The notes beneath the pieces were generated by a model. That model ran no database searches. It was not told the DNA's origin and was given only the letters and a program-made list of their open reading frames with translations. A stretch of DNA of 64,000 nt from Melitaea cinxia (Eukaryota; Arthropoda; Insecta; Lepidoptera; Nymphalidae): assembly GCF_905220565.1 (NCBI RefSeq), contig NC_059416.1, forward strand, positions 10,726,001 through 10,790,000. Reading direction: 5' to 3'. Shown here in pieces: positions 1-10,551 of this stretch. A program made the translations under genes and the position numbers. The stretch's first letter is position 1. Every line of letters begins with the position of its first letter.

Positions 1-625
1 CTGTATGTATTAAAAGTTAAAAACTGATGTTTTATAGTAGGAGATACGAACTGACAGTGAACTTCACCCACTTGCTTAATGAATGAAAAGTATTTTATAT
101 TTAGCTTAGTATATTAAAAAAAAAAAAACAATCGCGAAAGGGTTAAAAATCTTAGCCAGGCTGTATTCAATTCAAAATTCCTATAGACTCCTATGAGTTT
201 AAATATTGAATTTAATACCTACCGACAGTGTAAAGCCTGTAAAAATTGCAAACTCTAGGTTGTCTTTTATTTTCCTGGCATAAATACTGGGTGGCAGTTA
301 TAAACAGGTATATTAATATATATTGTTCTAGTTACTTTCACCCCTGTGGGTGTTTAATAAATAAATCTTAAATCGTAAGGCTGTTTCATTGCAAATACGA
401 TGACATAGGGTTGGTAAAAGTCTGTTTTGAATGGCGTTTGCCGAATATAATATAGCCTGGTCAGGAATTTTCCAGACAACTTTTTCCCGATTTATCTTTA
501 ACATACAGATACATAAAGAAGATGATTATTTAATTTTTATTAATGAGACTATTACTATCTTACTTATTTTTTTTATTCTTTATTTATAAAGCCATGCACA
601 TCTTACTTATTATAATTAAACATTT
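1..625. other. Gene-free AT-rich spacer
   Basis: No coding frame, RNA gene or recognisable repeat was seen here. The stretch has short poly-A and poly-T runs only. Confidence 0.5.
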
Positions 626-720
626 TTTTCGGATTTTATCGTGGGAAATTTAGTTTTTTAGACGCCCGACGTTTCGAATACTTTACAGCAACCATGGTCA
701 CGGGAGAACCTGAGCAACAA
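626..720 (+). repeat. Interspersed repeat fragment (GACGTTTCGAATACTTT family)
   Basis: The core around 660-705 (GCCCGACGTTTCGAATACTT, then CAGCAACCATGGTCACGGGAG) matches a second diverged copy at 23695-23800 in the same orientation. Two independent copies in one window make this an interspersed repeat. Its class is not evident from these fragments. Confidence 0.5.
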
Positions 721-996
721 TATCTTGCTTATGGTATTATCATAGTAGTATTTTGTGTGAACAGACAAGATTTACCTGGCTGATATGTGTTTGTCCTTGT
801 GAATCTGTCCAGTGTTCTTGGGACCGAATGTAAATACTTCGGGCCAATTGATTAGCCTCTTGCCGCAGTTTGCATTGACCCTGATTTCTGATCTAGGGTT
901 TGTGGATTAAAATTGAAGCTATATCATTCATTTGTTACCTAAAATATAAGCATTGAGTTGTATATATAATGTACGAACGTTAGTGTAACGCTTCAG

Positions 997-1128
997 CCTG
1001 TGATATCCCACTACTGGGCATAGGCTTCTTTCCTCATATAGGAGAAGGATCAGAGCTTAATCCACCACGCTGCTCCAATGCGGGTTGACGGATATATTCC
1101 CTACTATGAGTAACTTCGGATATGTATA
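997..1128 (-). repeat. tRNA-derived SINE, 3' body fragment
   Basis: Minus-strand fragment of the SINE family whose fuller copy is at 32121-32445. Shared blocks are GGGCATAGGCTTCTTTC, the AATCCACCACGCTGCTCC block and the TATTCCCTACTATGAGTAAC block. The tRNA-like head is missing, so the copy is truncated. Confidence 0.65.
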
Positions 1129-1158
1129 TAATGCTTAATATATATCTTTTTATATAAC

Positions 1159-1375
1159 TAGGTCGACACACTAGCGTACAGCTCATCTGATGGTAAGCGA
1201 TTATCGTAGCTTACAAACGTCTGCAACACTAAAAGTCTCACACTGTCTCAATACCCCCGGGAGCTCTGGTCACCTTACTCACCAACTGGAACACAACACT
1301 GCTTGAAAACAGTATTATTTAGCTGTGATTTTCTGTAAGGTCGAGTATACTTCGCCAGTCGAACTGCTCCAAATA
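1159..1375 (+). repeat. Lepidopteran retroposon, AGGTCGGCAAAC family
   Basis: Diverged copy of a family with other members at 17862, 34681, 47188 and 49116 on plus and 41640 on minus. Diagnostic blocks are CTAGGTCGRCA, GATGGTAAGCGATTA, GAGCTCTGGTCACCTTACTC and ACAGTATTATTTAGCTGTG. No coding frame is visible, so it is either a SINE or the 3' end of a LINE. Confidence 0.7.
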
Positions 1376-2320
1376 AAGTTTAGTTTAATTCATGGTCTAA
1401 AATACTTATTTGATTTCAATCAGATAATATAAATAATGACCCGGTATTTATTAGTACAAGTCGTAGAAACATACAAGGTATAAATATAATCAAAATATTG
1501 ATCATAATTACTGTAATTTAGGGCAAATTTACTTTATTTAAGAAATAAAAGGAAACACGCACGAACGTATTTATATATACACCCGCTTAAAATATTTGGA
1601 AAATAATTACTGTGTAAATCATATTTTCATACAATGTTCGCAGGTATGGGGTATTTCTCCTTTAGCTTGTTGGAACAATTCCAACCGTGAGATGATTTTT
1701 TTACACTGATAGAGGCTGTGTCACGTAGTAATCTTTTAGAAATATTTTAGTACAATTGCTAACGACACTAAGACACTGATTTAACAGTTGCTAATAAAAT
1801 TATCTGATTTCTACCAGTATCAAAAATATTAAAGTTAGTAATAGGCTACATAATTATTTCGGTTTCACTGTCAAACTCAATTTTATATTTCTATATTCTA
1901 TTATTTCTATACAAATTTGTTTCCAAAATTTGTAGTTGTAAATAAGGCCTATAAATTGTAAAATATTATCATATAATAAAATTGTATTTGTACTCAAACA
2001 AATAAAAAACTGACTTCAATTCAAGTCAACGTCGACAAGTACATTGCACATTGTTAGGGATAATTCAAAATCTACTCCTTAGAACTCATTCAAATTTAGA
2101 TTGAACCACTCGACAAGCACCAGCGATTGTTTAAAGAATAAAAAATTAAAATCCGCATACCTAGTAAAAACTAATAAGTATTAGATAGATAGTATTGGGT
2201 AATTTCTCCCTTTTCAAAGACTTTTAAAAATAAATAATTTTATCTAAGAGCCTATCATCATACCTCCTGCTGTACCTAAAGCCTATTCGTAATAAGAAAC
2301 GTCATAAGTACAATACAAAT
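1376..2320. other. Spacer with a decayed ACCGACTTC-family remnant
   Basis: No gene was found. At about 2006-2045 there is a decayed left end of the ACCGACTTC family (ACTGACTTCAATTCAAGTC followed by a CGTCGACAAGTAC block). The remainder is AT-rich and unremarkable. Confidence 0.4.
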
Positions 2321-2633
2321 AATTGTGTTTGCTCGCAAACGAAAAAAACTGACTTCAATTACATCGACATGTAATACGACGTAAGTACACGAAACAAATT
2401 AACAAACGCACTAGTGATCACTACGATTTTCGAGTGTTTCCCTCGATTTCTCTGGGATTCCATCATCGGATCCTAGTTTTCTTATCATAGTATCACACTT
2501 GGGATATCTCTTTTCCAACGAAATAAGAATTATCAAAATCGGTTCATAAACGACGAAGTTATCCCCGAACATACATAAAAATATATATAGTGTCGAATTG
2601 AGTAACCTCCTCTTTTTTGAAGTCGGTTAAAAA
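2321..2633 (-). mobile_element. ACCGACTTC-family element, short copy
   Basis: It starts with the GTTTGCTCGCAAAC palindrome, then AAAAAACTGACTTCAATTAC, and ends with TTTTTTGAAGTCGGTTAAAA. The two ends are an inverted pair (ACCGACTTC / GAAGTCGGT). No coding capacity, so it is probably non-autonomous. The orientation is opposite to the long copy at 5846-7720. I infer a MITE-like or Helitron-like nature; the superfamily is not decided. Confidence 0.65.
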
Positions 2634-2914
2634 TAGTAATAAGTTATCGCTACACATATCTCCAAATTCACACTCCTTTTCCTTTCGTAGAAGTTTTATA
2701 GATGCTAACGATTAAACCACTGAAAAAAAAATTCACTGATTGCTTTCCGCTGTACATAATCGTAATTAACTTCGTTGAAACGAGTTTTGAATGTGTACTG
2801 TAAATAGAACTTTTTAATGAGCATATTTATATATATTTAAAAACAGTTTTCAATGAAATACAATTTGATGGCCATTTTGCGAAATGCTTTTTAGACAAAG
2901 TATACACGTGTATA

Positions 2915-3140
2915 TACCATTTCAGCCAATAACATTCCACTTCTGGGCATCGGTCTTTTTCTCAATATAGGAAAAGGGTTCGAGCTTAGTCCACCACGGT
3001 GGTCCACTGCGAGTTCTCTACTATTAGTAACGATTGCTATCACGTGTATATAATAACAACCGGGACCGTCAGCTTAACGTGCTCTCCGAGGCCTAGTGGG
3101 GAGACCCACTGCGCAAACACCCAGAACACGGCAAACATCT
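2915..3140 (-). repeat. tRNA-derived SINE, body (minus)
   Basis: Blocks shared with the copy at 32121-32445, in reverse orientation: TTCTGGGCATCGGTCTTTTT, AGTCCACCACGGTGGTCC, CTACTATTAGTAACGATTGC, AACAACCGGGACCGTCAGC and ACGTGCTCTCCGAGGCC. The segment after 3100 runs towards the tRNA-like head but fades out before the box B region. Confidence 0.7.
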
Positions 3141-3469
3141 ACATAACATCGTAGGATTCTATAGAATATCTAAAAGGTTTAGGCAGTGTACATAAAAAAT
3201 GATTGTATACATTGAGCATTTTTTACCCATACTACGGCAGAAAATGGCTATAAAATTATTTATCATGATAGGTTTATCGACCTCGCGATCGTTACCGCCA
3301 ACATTGCGCAAAATTAAAGTATTGACGCATAAGTCGAGATTACTATAGGATATTGAGAACAAATAAATGTGTATACATCGACATAATAAAAAGTAAATAG
3401 TGGAAAAAATTATTAGATTAAATATTCATTATTAGTGAGTAAAAGATTAATATTGATTTGATATAAAGA

Positions 3470-3581
3470 ATAATGTATGCAGTTCCTTCATCTACTAATA
3501 GATGGCGTTGTGTGTCCTAATCAAAGACTAATGTATTTACTGTCTTCATTTACTAATAGATGGCGGGGTGCCGTCAGTAAA
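3470..3581 (+). repeat. Short direct repeat with AATAGATGGCG core
   Basis: Two imperfect repeats about 58 bp apart share CTAATAGATGGCG (near 3494 and 3552) and a preceding TTCAT(C/T)TA. The AGATGGCG core recurs at 7220, 7264 and 20353 and reversed near 6801. No gene lies here. Confidence 0.4.
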
Positions 3582-4268
3582 ATCGCGCTGTCAAGATTAT
3601 TTTACAGATTTTTACAGACTTCTAATTGTATTTGTTGTGAGTTTGATTATCAAATACACGAGTTTAAATACGAGTTTGAATATACGAGTTAAGTAAATTC
3701 GTGTGAGTGTGTCATTTTTAAATTAGGGTCAAGTTAAAAAACTACTCTACAGATCTAGTTAAAATTTAAATGATACCACACGATAAAAATTAGCTAAAAA
3801 AAGTAATCAAAATTGGTACAAATAATAAATAGTTCTGAGGTAAAACACGCAAAAATAATAATACAGCAGATTTAAGAACCTCTTCCTTTTTTGAAATTGT
3901 TTCAAAATTGAGCTGGTAACACTTGTTTATAAAATCTTACAATTGTTTAACAATTCCATCACATAACATTTATAAATGTGATATATATGTGATTTTTTTT
4001 CTAGTTAACAAAATTAACTCAATTACATGTTACGAATGTACACAATTATTTCGTTAAGTAGACATTTTCAGGGTAATTGGCGTAGTTAAGATACTCAGCT
4101 GGATTGATGTGATTACTTGCATGACTGCTAACCTTGTTACTGCGTCATTTGTTAAGATAATTTATACAATTACTAAATGTATACTTTTAAGTGAGATGTA
4201 TTATACAGTATTTATACATTTTTTTATATTGAAGCATGACCTACGATCGTGATGCGTTGCTCATTACT
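3582..4268. other. Gene-free AT-rich spacer
   Basis: No coding frame or recognisable element was seen. Confidence 0.45.
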
Positions 4269-4620
4269 AATCGACTTAAAAAAATGTGGAGGTTGTCAAT
4301 TCGACTGTTCATTTAGTGTGACCTCATAACTTGAATCATTTTTAATCGAAAGTTGGTGCTTTTAGTATTGTTCCATTCAAATTTAAACGAGGAATGCGAA
4401 TTGAGGAATCTCTTATAATGCGTATTTACTTGACTATTTTATATGCAACTTTACCTCATAACTTTCTATAGGATACAACGATTTTGATAAATATCTTTTT
4501 AAACAAAAGCTGGTTTTTGTCGTTTGGTCTTTTTTAAATTTGGTTCGATCGAGTACTTTTTGAATTATCTCTAATATAATAATTCGTTGATTTACTTACG
4601 TACGTATACGTGTACGTATT
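4269..4620 (+). mobile_element. ACCGACTTC-family element, diverged plus copy
   Basis: It begins with ATCGACTTAAAAAAATGTGG and contains the family internal modules (CCTCATAACTTTCTATAGG, GATTTTGATAAATATC, TTGAATTATCTCTAATA). Its right end is missing and it abuts the oppositely oriented copy at 4626-4853, so the pair is convergent. Confidence 0.55.
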
Positions 4621-4625
4621 ACGTA

Positions 4626-4853
4626 TGAAAAAAACCGACTTCAATTACATCGACAAGTAATACAACGTAAGTAGACGAAAAAAAATTAACAAACGCACTA
4701 GTGATCACTACGATTTTCGAGGAATCCCCTCGATTTATCTGTGATCCCATCATCAGATCCTGGTTTCCTTATCATAGTACCACCCTTGGGATATCTCTTT
4801 AAAAAAAATGGTTGAATTGAGTAAACTCCTCCTTTTTTGAAGTCGGCTAAAAA
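4626..4853 (-). mobile_element. ACCGACTTC-family element, short copy
   Basis: Inverted ends are AAAAAAACCGACTTCAATTA at the left and CCTTTTTTGAAGTCGGCT at the right. The interior matches the copies at 2321 and 36291 (CACTAGTGATCACTACGATT; CCACCCTTGGGATATCTC). Non-coding. Confidence 0.65.
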
Positions 4854-4857
4854 GAAC

Positions 4858-5344
4858 AAAATTTTTAAACGTCTTATTAGGAACACAAAGGACATCGGCC
4901 ATCAAGGCAATATAAGATGCTTTGCCTTCTATACTTAATGATGTTCAATTCGTATCAACATATAGTTCCGAATTCTCTAGAATACAGGGTTCTGTATCAT
5001 AAAGTTGAAATAGTAACCTGATAAGGTTCCGCTGTCCGTACTAAACAACGTTAACATACTTCCAAAGACACGTCTTTCCTCTGGGATATTGTGAAAGCGA
5101 TCTCCATTCGGAAAAGCTGATTTTCATTTCTTATTTCGTTTGGGACGCCAAGGGAATGTAATTTAATATTTGTTCATACGCGCTTTGTACCGAAACCGTA
5201 CCGTCTCTGGTGACATTGTTTGTTATTTTTGTCGTATTGTAAAAGGGATAAAGTATGTTAAATGTATTAGGCTGTTAGATAGATACTCTTTACACAACAA
5301 CAATCAACACAGCAACATATTACAAATAAAAAAACAGTGTACAA
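4858..5344. other. Gene-free spacer
   Basis: No supported feature. Short open frames here show no family resemblance. Confidence 0.4.
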
Positions 5345-5460
5345 AGTCGGTCTAATCGCTAGAGTAGCGATCTCTTCCAGACAACCTTTGGGCATATAGG
5401 ACACAGCGTAGTGAAAGCGGTAGGGAAGTGTACACAGAGAAATGACAATTAGTGTCACCT
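5345..5460 (-). repeat. LINE 3'-end fragment (GGTTGCCTGGAAGAGATCGC family)
   Basis: Reverse complement of the block also present at 8860-8930 and 45775-45860: CGCTAGAGTAGCGATCTCTT followed by CCAGACAACCTTTGGGCA. In Lepidoptera this block is typical of the 3' untranslated end of a Jockey/CR1-group LINE; that assignment is from memory. Confidence 0.5.
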
Positions 5461-5769
5461 AGAACAATATCAACTATCGAGTACAAATAACATACACATA
5501 CATATACAGCACAATACATATGTTAGTTTTGTTTCAATAGAAAAATATTGTTGATTATTAATAAAATGAGTTTAATCATACAGATTAAATAAAAAATATA
5601 GATTTGTTACGTGTGTGGGTTTAACATTATGCACTATGCAATACTACAAAAAAAAATCGTCTCATCCTCGTTTGTTATGAAAATATTCTTAAATTCAGGA
5701 GTAGTTCTGTAATATGTGTAATACTTTATTGTAATTGAATGAATGAATTCTTTACCTTATTTTAACTGA

Positions 5770-5845
5770 ACGGTGCGTGTGCCGTGTCGGCAGCGCCTAA
5801 ACATCAGCGGTCGCGGGTTTTATTAACGCTCGAAGTGGATATTTG
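5770..5845 (+). repeat. tRNA-derived SINE head, interrupted
   Basis: GCGGTCGCGGGTTTTATTAA keeps a decayed box B, and AAGTGGATATTTG matches the head-body junction of the SINE at 32121 (GATGGATATTTG). The SINE stops exactly where the ACCGACTTC element starts. A SINE body resumes in the same orientation at about 8056, so this is probably the left half of one split copy. Confidence 0.55.
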
Positions 5846-5888
5846 TTTTTAACCGACTTCCAAAAAAGGAGGAGGTTCTCAATTCGAC

Positions 5889-5939
<51 letters not shown>

Positions 5940-7720
5940 ATGTTACATCAGAACTTTTGACCAGGTAGACCGATTTCGACAAATTTTGTTTTAATCGAAA
6001 GGTGGTGTGTGCCGATTGGTCCCATTTAAATTTATTTGAGATCTAACAACTACTTTTCGAATTATATCTAATAATGCGTTTTTACTTGACGCTTTTTTCG
6101 TCGACCTACGTTGTATTATACCACATAACTGTCTACTGGGTGTACCGATTTTGATAATTCTTTTTTTGTTGGAAAGGGGATATCCCTAGTTTGGTACCAT
6201 GATAAGGAAACCAGGATCTGACGATGGGATCCCAGAGAAATCGAGGGAAACTCTTGAAAATCCGCAATAACTTTTTACTGGGTGTATCGATTTTGATAAT
6301 TTTTACTTTAATCGAAAGCTGATGTTTATCATGTGGTCACATATAAATTTTATCGAGATCTGATAACTACTTTTTGATTAATCTTTGATAACGCGTATTT
6401 ACTTGACATTATTTTCGTCACCTTACGTTGTATTATACCTCATAACTTTTTACTGGGTGCACCGATTTTGACGTTTCTTATATAAATTAAAAGCTACTAT
6501 TCGTCACGTGGTCCCATTCAAATTTAATTGAGATTTGATTAATAATTTGTGAGTTATATCTAATATTGCGTATTTACTTGACGGTTTTTTCGTCACCCTA
6601 CGTTGTATTATACGTTATATCTTTTTACTGGATGCACTGATTTTGATCTTTTTTGTATAAATCAAAAGCTAATACTTGTCATGTCGTCAGTTTTAAATAT
6701 GATTGAGATATAATGAGCAATTTTTGAGTAATCTTTGATGACACGTATTTACATGACGATGTTAAGACGACTGCGGTCATGTTCAATACTGTGCCACAAC
6801 GCCATCTATCAAAATTTTATGAAATTACGTCGTTCACTATCGATCAAATTACAATATTCCACTAGAGTAGAGAGTAGCAGTTTATTCGTTATAAATATAT
6901 TTGAGCTTTTAATTTTTGAGTTATCGCTAATACTGGGTATTTACTTGGCTATTTTACGTCGACCAACGTTATATTAACCTCATTACTATTTTACTGGGTG
7001 GACCGATATCGATGATTCTTTTTTTAATCGATAGGTGGTGCTTGTCATGTGGTCCCATTTAAATATAATTGAGATTTGACTCGAACTTTTTGAGCTATAT
7101 CTGATATGGCGTATTTACTTGACTGTTTTTGGAGTTTTCTCCTTAAGAATCGATTTTCATTTAAGGCCCCGGAATGAAAAAATTGAACAGTAAAATCTAC
7201 TGAACGAATGACCTTGTTAGAGATGGCGTTCAGACGTTTTCTAATAACGCAATTAGGTTCCGATAGATGGCGTTATTGCATTAATTTATTTACAATTTGA
7301 TATAGTAATAATATATTTCTTAGACTAGTAAGCCTTTTTGTGCCTATTTAGACAGTTGATCTGAAGGGGTAAACTCCAGTCGTGCATCGGAGCTGTGTGA
7401 AAACATGAACATTACATAAATTTTAATAAAAAAGACATAAACCGTAATTCAATATAAATCCGCTTCAACTAAAAAACCCGCCGTAATAAGCGATGTCAGC
7501 GCTTCGCGCGAATCGACGACGGGCCTTTTATGAAATTTCTGCCTACAATCGCTAACAAAATGTTAGAAATAACAGTAGAACATTGTATAATTCTACAATT
7601 TTATAATGTTGCGTTATATGGAATACGAACAAAGTATTACTATTTTTTCGTCGATCTACGTTGTATTACTCTTCGATGTAATTGAAGTCGGTTTTTTTTT
7701 CGTTTGCGAGCAAACACAAT
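5846..7720 (+). mobile_element. Long ACCGACTTC-family element with internal tandem array
   Basis: The left end is TTTTTAACCGACTTCC at 5846. The right end is ATTGAAGTCGGTTTTT at 7681-7696, followed by the CGTTTGCGAGCAAAC palindrome. It has a 43-nt T run at 5893-5935. The interior is a degenerate tandem array: the marker (A)CTGGGTG.ACCGATTTTGAT recurs near 5961, 6133, 6275, 6450, 6625 and 6991, mostly 140-180 bp apart, each followed by AATCGAAAGCTGATG-like, GTGGTCCCATTTAAATTT-like and CGTATTTACTTGAC-like blocks. There is no transposase. Short copies elsewhere look like deletion derivatives. The superfamily is not identified. Confidence 0.6.
7131..7649. mobile_element. Probable nested insertion inside the long element
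   Basis: The module that normally reads ACTTGACTATTTTTTCGTCG is split: its left part ends near 7130 (ACTTGACTGTTTTT) and its right part resumes near 7645 (TATTTTTTCGTCGATC). The roughly 510 bp between lack the array modules. The block carries two AGATGGCGTT motifs and a GC-rich patch near 7480-7530. No clear target duplication or coding frame, so its type is unknown. Confidence 0.45.
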
Positions 7721-7732
7721 TATTGCATAAAT

Positions 7733-8055
7733 ACTAGCTGACCCGGCAAACGTTGTCTTGCCGCTAAACGCTATTTAAAAATAGGGGTTGGTGGTAGAGG
7801 GTTGAATATTTAGGGTTGTATGTATTTTTTAATGTTGTATCATAAAAAAATAGAAATTAAAAATTTTGTCTTAAAAATAATATATGTATAGGGGTGGACT
7901 ACCCCTAACATTTAGGGGGATGAAAAATAGATGTTGGCCGATTCTCATAGATACCGGATAAGCACAAAAAATTTCATCGAAATCGGTCAAGCCGTTTCGG
8001 AGGAGTATGGCAACGAAAACTGTGACACGAGAATTTTATATATTAGATTAATTTC
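7733..8055 (+). repeat. LINE-like 3' end, CTGACCCGGCAAACGTTG family
   Basis: It runs from AGCTGACCCGGCAAACGTTG to CGAGAATTTTATATATTAGA. Landmarks are GATGTTGGCCGATTCTCA and TCGAAATCGGTCAAGCCGTT. A second copy at 10552-10875 has the same start and end. No coding frame. Such blocks in insects are usually 3' ends of non-LTR retrotransposons; the exact family is not certain. Confidence 0.6.
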
Positions 8056-8250
8056 CGGTGTTTGTCTATCCTTGTAGATCTCCCCACCGTGCCTCGGATA
8101 GTAAGTTAAGCTTAAGCTAAGTCATTACAAATACCTGATAGCGATCGTTACTCATACTAGATAATTTATCCGCCAACCCGTAGTGGAACGACGTAGTGGA
8201 TTAGGCTCAGAATATTCTCATACATGGAAAATGAGGCCTATCAGTCCAGT
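8056..8250 (+). repeat. tRNA-derived SINE body (right half of split copy)
   Basis: Matches the body at 32121: GTTTGTCTATCCTTGTAGAT, CCCCACCGTGCCTCGGA, ACCTGATAGCGATCGTTACT and ACGACGTAGTGGATTAGGCT. It lacks a tRNA-like head, which probably lies at 5770-5845 on the other side of the inserted elements. Confidence 0.6.
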
Positions 8251-8693
8251 CAGGCCCAGCAGTCAGATGCTACAGGCTGAATTATACTGTAGAGTAACCA
8301 ATGAATTTTCGTGCCATGTAAGACAAATTGATCATTTGTCCATTTTAATGAACACGCGCTTGATGACACGAAAATTATTACACATAATTATTACACCCTT
8401 AGACGAGTTTTTGTTCTAGAACAGTATAATAGTTGGGTCCATTTACTGATTTTGGAAATGCTGACATAAGTGATTAATAGCAATATTATGCTCTTGAACA
8501 TAAGGTCGACTTTGCTAGTCATGCTGACGTAAGAATCATTCAAGTCTCCACTCTTTAGCGGCTAAAAATATTTTTAGTATGAGTCCCTCTATATGTATTG
8601 AGATGAATCTTAGTACTAAATTCAAGAACATTAAAATATACACAATGCAAGTGTAATATTTTAAAAACGACGATAACCCGACTAAAAAAGGAG

Positions 8694-8724
8694 TCCTGTG
8701 TAAGGATTTCTGTATGTGTATTTC

Positions 8725-8763
<39 letters not shown>

Positions 8764-9019
8764 TGTATGTATGTATGTGGTGTACATGTACGTATGTGAG
8801 TATAATATGTTCATATGTACGTTACATAAAATGTTTGCGCCCCATCCCACACTTCTTATTTAGTCCTCTGCCCAAAGGTTGCCTGGAAGAGATCGCTGTA
8901 TTAGCGATAAGGTCGCCTGTTGCAACTGATGCAAATTATATTTTTATATATCATTTGCTGCTCATTCATGCTGTTAAAGCCTTGTATTGGTGTGCGCAAG
9001 TGTAAATAAATAAATAAAT
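8694..9019 (+). mobile_element. LINE 3'-end insertion with (TAAA)n tail and 8-bp TSD
   Basis: Flanked by AAAAGGAG at 8686-8693 and 9020-9027. It contains the GGTTGCCTGGAAGAGATCGC block and ends in a TAAATAAATAAATAAATA tail, as expected for a target-primed insertion. A (TA)n/(GTAT)n microsatellite sits at 8730-8780. No coding part survives, so it is strongly 5'-truncated. Confidence 0.65.
8730..8780 (+). repeat. (TA)n (GTAT)n microsatellite
   Basis: About 15 TA units are followed by GTATG-type units. Translated frames across it give only low-complexity peptides and are not genes. Confidence 0.85.
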
Positions 9020-9100
9020 AAAAGGAGATTTCTATTAGTTTTACGTATTTTCTAAGACTGATTTTATTTTTAAATTATATTAAATTTTAAATATATGCAA

Positions 9101-9361
9101 GCTACAATTTTCTTGAAAGCGAGTATAAAATTCAAAATTTGTAGTTCCGAACGCAGTCGCAAGTACGTCTTGTATGTGATGTTAAGTCTCGATTACTCTA
9201 GTGACTGTGTTGATTGCGCTCATAAAACAAGTTTAATCGTTGTATAGTTTCACTGAGTCATTAAGAGTTTCAAATGGCTTATTAGAGACAGTAAAGTTCA
9301 TAAGTACTGTTAGGAACAATCTTTAGATTTTGAGAGATTAATTTTATTCGTAGTTAAGTTG
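9101..9361. other. Gene-free spacer
   Basis: Nothing recognised. Confidence 0.4.
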
Positions 9362-9640
9362 TGGTTACGGCAGTAAGGAATATAGTAGTCACTCCTTCTC
9401 TTTCCGTGGGTGTCTTAAGAGGCGACTAAGGGATAACACAGTTCCACTACCACCTTGGAAAAGCCAGGTAGACAGGTAGCAGCGTCTTTGGTGCGACAAA
9501 GCCAGCCCTGTGGTCACTAACCCGCCTGCCCCGCGTGGTGACTATGGGTAACACACATGAGTTCACGCCATTTTTGGCGCAAACCTCTATCCAGCAGTGG
9601 ACTACCATAGGCTGAAGTGATGGATGATGATGATGATACC
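9362..9640 (+). mobile_element. GATGAT-tailed retroposon
   Basis: Starts GTGGTTACGGCAGTAAGGAA and runs through TCCGTGGGTGTCTTAAGAGG, GACAAAGCCAGCCCTGTGG and CCAGCAGTGGACTACCATAG to a GATGATGATGATGAT tail. It is the same family as 26508 (minus), 47990, 51618 and 62670. There is no coding frame, so it is a SINE or the 3' end of a LINE. Confidence 0.75.
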
Positions 9641-10551
9641 GCTTATAAAACCACAGTATTGAGTAATCACCAATATTATCAGGAAGTCATAATCAAAGAA
9701 CCTACAGGGTAAATGGAGTTTGTAGGTTGTAGGAGTATTTGATGTATGTTTTAGATAACTGTTTAAAAGTGTGTGTTTGTTCTACGACACGGTAAAAGCT
9801 GTCTGATTTATCTGAATACATTTTATTACTAAATTCTGTATTGTAAATCTAAGGGTTCGCGGAAATAGGTCATTTCACGACAGTTGCTAAGTTTCCTCTC
9901 ATAGTTCCTGAAAGTACTTCTGAATGTTAACTTGATTTTTATATTAATATTTTTAATTTGACTTAGTTTTTAACTACATGGCCATATATAAATTATTTCC
10001 CTTCTCCTTACGAAGAAAGATGCTTATATTTAGATGATGATGATAATGGAATGTTACTGGCTGAATCAATCAATCACAAAAAAAGTCTTTCAATAATATA
10101 AAAAAAATGTAATGTATTTAAATCGCGCGTCCAAATATACAGCACAAGTAAAGATATACAAAGCAAGTTTTTTAATAGCCATTGTTTATATTTACCGTCA
10201 GGACGACTACAGACTTTTTCAAATGATTGGAATACACAAAGTATTTTTGTTGTTTATTTGCCTTTTTAGACGCGACAGTATTGCAAAGAACTCGTCTATC
10301 ATTTTGATTTCGTGTGACGTAACAATGTCAACTGAGAAATGTTTATTTTACGTGTTTGTTATTCAAATTTCTGGACGAGGAATAACGACGTGGATTTTGT
10401 GACTGGGACTGAAATTATTTTGCAGAAAATTCTCTATAGGTATTCAATGTTAGTCTCGCTAACATTTTTAAAAAGTTCTCAAAGCCTTAAAGTTCTTAAA
10501 TTTAAGTACCTACTTGTATTTATTTAGTTAGAAAATTTTAAAAACTACGTG
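9641..10551. other. Gene-free AT-rich spacer
   Basis: Two overlapping small open frames (10112-10402 and 10339-10527) show no domain, no biased composition and no splice context. No gene is supported. Confidence 0.4.

Larger units (their letters stand above)
8600..9100 (+). repeat. Unclassified repeat interrupted by a LINE tail
   Basis: The segments 8624-8693 and 9020-9085 together match an uninterrupted copy at 17188-17310: CAAGAACATTAAAATATAC, CAATGCAAGTG, ACCCGAC, AAAAGGAG, then TTCTATTAGTTTTACG. The interruption at 8694-9019 is flanked by an 8-bp repeat. Confidence 0.6.

Noticed and set aside
8536..8850. Tyr/Ile-rich 104-residue protein
   Set aside because: Produced by translating the TA microsatellite and its flanks.
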